Source: Gracilariopsis chorda
Taxonomy: Eukaryota > Rhodophyta > Florideophyceae > Gracilariales > Gracilariaceae
Assembly: GCA_003194525.1 (NCBI GenBank)
Contig: NBIV01000010.1
Span: 372,001-436,000 of the forward strand
Length of the DNA: 64,000 nt
Reading direction: 5' to 3'
Positions 61,548 through 64,000 of the stretch are shown here, piece after piece. The notes below the pieces were generated by a model, which did not search any database, had not been told where the DNA came from, and saw nothing but the letters and a program-made list of their open reading frames with translations. The stretch's first letter is position 1; each line of letters starts with the position of its first letter. The translations under genes and the position numbers were made by a program.

Positions 61548-63350
61548 ATGTCCGCACCGGCGTTCGTCTCACTTGCACCGCTCCCGCTCATCCGTCACGC
61601 GCCGTTCGGCACATCCGCCAACACCCGTCATCCCTCTGTTAACCGCGCGCGAGTGGCCCCCACAGTATCAACGCTTGTAAAAGCGGCCCCTCCCGTGACG
61701 CCTCCCACGCCAGCAGATTGGTTAAGCTCTCGCGCTGCCCCAATCCTCTCGCAGAGCTCCGAAGCACAATGTGTTGCGCACAAGCATCACATGGTGCCAC
61801 CAGCATACTGCCCCCTGCGCAGCTCCATTCGCGAGCTGCAAAGCGCTCTGGAACAGCGCGTTCTGTACCTCGGCCCCGTGAACAGACACAAGGTTGCAAA
61901 GGCTGTTCAACTGGCCACAGAGGCGGTGGGAGCTCGTAGCGATGTGGTGCGGTACAATCTAACAGTAGCGCTAATCGTAGCCGACTTGCAAATGGATTGC
62001 GACACTCTTTGTGCAGCCATTTTGAACAAGCTTATCGGGCTGCCCGGAAGCACGTCAAACGACGTGCAACGTCACGTCGGATCGGACGTGCTCAAGATTG
62101 CAACGTTTGACAACCAGTTGCGACGCACGATAGAGCTGTGCATGCAGCCTCACTTCACGGAAATGTCGTTTGCGAACCTCCGCCAGCTGATTCTGGTGGC
62201 GGGCATGGACGAGCATCGCGCAATATCTCTGCAGCTTGCTCGGGCACTTTTGTCGATTCGCACGCTGGATAGGGTGCGGGATGAGAGCGTGAAACATGGT
62301 ATTGCGCGCCAGACGATGCATCTTTACGCGCCACTTGCCAATCAACTGGGCATTTGGTTTGTGCAGAGCGAGCTGGAAGAACTGGCATTCATGCACTTGC
62401 AGCCGGAGAGCTACCACATGGTGCGACAGCTGGTGGGCGCGCGTCGTCGAGAATGCGAAAGCACTCTAGCTCAAAGCAAACAGTTTTTGGAACGCGTACT
62501 AACCAAGTCAGCCAAGGTGCGCAGCGCAGCACGCTCAGTGACGGTGAAGGGGCGAGTGAAGGGTCTGTACTCTGTGTACCGCAAGATGAAAGGCAGCGGG
62601 AAGAAGGTGTGTGAAATCTACGACTTGCTGGCGCTGCGAGTGATTGTGCAGCCGAAACGCGCCGACGAAGGTGCGGAACGAAGCGCGTGCTACGCGGTGG
62701 CAGAGGTGATTGAGGCGCATTACGACACGCTGGAGCGGCGCGCAAAGGACTACATTGAACGGCCCAAACGAAATGGATACCGCAGTTTACACCTTACGGT
62801 GCTGACGGCGGAACGCGCCACGCCGCTGGAAATCCAAATCAGGACGGACAAGATGCACCACGTTGCCGAGTTTGGCGCGGCGGCGCACTGGATTTACAAG
62901 GAAAAAAGGGGCACGGAGAGCGTGGGGGGCGCTGCTTGGGCACGGCACGGCGGCGGCGGCGGCGGCAAGACGATCATGGTGCGCATGAAAGCGGCCAGCG
63001 CAAGTGAAAGCGAGGGCGAGCTGGACATGGAGTCGGCGAGCAAGCAGCTTTCGGCGCTGGCGTGCTCGCGCGCGGGGCGACGCAGCGCGGGCGCGGGCGA
63101 CGAGGACGTGCTGCGACGCGGCTACGTGACGTGCATGGCGTCGGCCATCCGCGCGAGCAGGGTGATTGTGGCGGCGGCTGGGCAGCTGTACGGGCTGGCG
63201 GTGGGGTCGACGCTGATGGACCTGGCGCGCGGGCTGGGCGTGGCGGGGCTGGGCGCCATTGCGGTGGTGAACGGGTCGGTGGCGCCGCTGACGCAGCGGC
63301 TGGAGATGAACGACATTGTGCGCTTCATCTGCGCGCTGCCGGAGGCTTGA
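61548..63350 (+). CDS. RelA/SpoT homologue, (p)ppGpp synthetase-type
   Basis: 600 residues, one exon. The first 60 residues are Ser/Ala/Pro/Arg-rich, a likely plastid transit peptide. Residues about 115-265 correspond to the HD hydrolase domain, but where the HD pair should be the sequence reads NK (160-161), so hydrolase activity is probably lost. The synthetase domain is complete: KGRVKGLYSVYRKM (R336, K338), YDLLALRVIV (D359), RPKRNGYRSLHLTV (Y411) and LEIQIRTDKMHHVAEFGAAAHW (E428). A Gly-rich insert follows and then a TGS-like end (about 540-595). It would make (p)ppGpp from GTP/GDP and ATP to tune plastid transcription and translation. Confidence 0.93.
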   Translation: MSAPAFVSLAPLPLIRHAPFGTSANTRHPSVNRARVAPTVSTLVKAAPPVTPPTPADWLSSRAAPILSQSSEAQCVAHKHHMVPPAYCPLRSSIRELQSALEQRVLYLGPVNRHKVAKAVQLATEAVGARSDVVRYNLTVALIVADLQMDCDTLCAAILNKLIGLPGSTSNDVQRHVGSDVLKIATFDNQLRRTIELCMQPHFTEMSFANLRQLILVAGMDEHRAISLQLARALLSIRTLDRVRDESVKHGIARQTMHLYAPLANQLGIWFVQSELEELAFMHLQPESYHMVRQLVGARRRECESTLAQSKQFLERVLTKSAKVRSAARSVTVKGRVKGLYSVYRKMKGSGKKVCEIYDLLALRVIVQPKRADEGAERSACYAVAEVIEAHYDTLERRAKDYIERPKRNGYRSLHLTVLTAERATPLEIQIRTDKMHHVAEFGAAAHWIYKEKRGTESVGGAAWARHGGGGGGKTIMVRMKAASASESEGELDMESASKQLSALACSRAGRRSAGAGDEDVLRRGYVTCMASAIRASRVIVAAAGQLYGLAVGSTLMDLARGLGVAGLGAIAVVNGSVAPLTQRLEMNDIVRFICALPEA

Positions 63351-63522
63351 CGGCGCGGGGGGTACCGTACCGGTACTGTACACTAGTGTATGTATATATA
63401 TATATTTTTTTGCTGTAACATCAATCATGTAAACACTTGTACCCTTCTTGTTGTTTATTGCATGGTTGCGCGGCGTGCTCGCCCATATTCTGTTCGCTAA
63501 AGTGCATCATGCACAGAGCCGC

Positions 63523-64000
63523 CTACACTGACGCGCGCGCGTGCAGGCGCGGAGCAGCGCTCTTCTTGGCGCCCAGAGGCGCGTCGCGTGCAAACACCGA
63601 GTTGACGTTGAGCCGCAGACGGCTGACCAGCTGCACGTAGCGCTGCGCGTCCGTTCTCAACAGGTACTGCATGAGCGAGCGTCGTCTCGCAACCATCATC
63701 AACAGCCGTCTGCGCCCCATCTTGTCCTGGCGGTGCGCCGTCACGTGGCGCGTCAGGTGGCGGATGCGCTCCGTCAGCAGCGCGATCTGCACCTCGGCGC
63801 AGCCCGTGTCGGACGCCCCGCGCCGCGCGTACTCGCGCATCAGCTGCGCCTTGCGCGCGTTGCGCCTCGCCAGCGCCGAGCCGTTGCTCACGCGCAGCGC
63901 GTCGGCCACGCGCCGCGCCGCGGCCGAGCGGCCGCCGTCCACGGGGTGCGCGATCAGCGAGCACAGCGCGGCGCGCGGGGGGGAGCGCGGGGGCGGCTGA
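63523..64000 (-). CDS. bacterial-type ribosomal protein S15 (uS15), 5'-partial
   Basis: The S15 core is clear: DTGCAEVQIALLTERIRHLTRHV, then HRQDKMGRRRLLMMVARRRSLMQYL and a final helix with RYVQLVSRLRL, followed by a basic extension of about 25 residues. S15 binds 16S-type rRNA in the small subunit. No ATG begins the frame; it stays open through an Arg/Pro/Ala-rich stretch to the window end, so an organellar leader continues beyond 64000. Plastid or mitochondrial destination cannot be decided. The gene is very GC-rich and converges with the RelA/SpoT gene. Confidence 0.85.
   Translation of the reverse strand, partial: QPPPRSPPRAALCSLIAHPVDGGRSAAARRVADALRVSNGSALARRNARKAQLMREYARRGASDTGCAEVQIALLTERIRHLTRHVTAHRQDKMGRRRLLMMVARRRSLMQYLLRTDAQRYVQLVSRLRLNVNSVFARDAPLGAKKSAAPRLHARASV

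Overview
This is a nuclear eukaryotic window, most likely from a photosynthetic alga; a red alga is my best guess. The reasons are: a ThrRS of cyanobacterial type with an organellar leader, a synthetase-only RelA/SpoT homologue with a leader, a MAP kinase with the plant/algal TDY activation loop, a bacterial-type S15 protein, a eukaryotic initiator tRNA-Met, and genes that mostly lack introns (only the bestrophin gene shows introns, two short ones). The species assignment is inference.

1-20.9 kb is a nested transposon block. Element A (window start to 7545) is a Ty3/gypsy chromovirus: pol with one in-frame stop, a separate chromodomain ORF, a long intact ORF on the opposite strand, a polypurine tract and a 3' LTR. 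Element B (8646-18785) is an older relative with the same layout: gag, protease, deleted RT, integrase, chromodomain ORF, decayed antisense ORF and two LTRs. A third, solo-like LTR (19487-20288) splits a DDE (PIF/Harbinger-type) transposase pseudogene; a second transposase fragment abuts the end of element A.

20.9-24.8 kb is AT-rich and shows no recognisable gene. 24.8-43.8 kb is a gene island: malic enzyme, a TENA-like protein, a secreted Cys-rich protein, a TDY MAP kinase, sterol Delta7-reductase (DHCR7/DWF5), an F-box protein with two Yippee-like zinc folds, sterol C5-desaturase, a bestrophin channel, initiator tRNA-Met and D-2-hydroxyglutarate dehydrogenase. The C5-desaturase and Delta7-reductase catalyse consecutive late sterol steps and are separated by one gene.

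44.5-57.5 kb is dominated by a near-perfect palindrome: two 5,673-bp arms (45541-51213 and 51816-57488) around a 602-bp spacer. Each arm carries a 593-residue secreted protein with a Cys-rich tail and a second gene broken by the same one-base frameshift. A decayed RNase H fragment of a LINE lies just left of it.

59-64 kb holds organelle-directed translation and stress genes: ThrRS divergent from a RelA/SpoT homologue, then an S15 ribosomal protein running off the window end. Chloroplast translation and (p)ppGpp signalling are thus adjacent.
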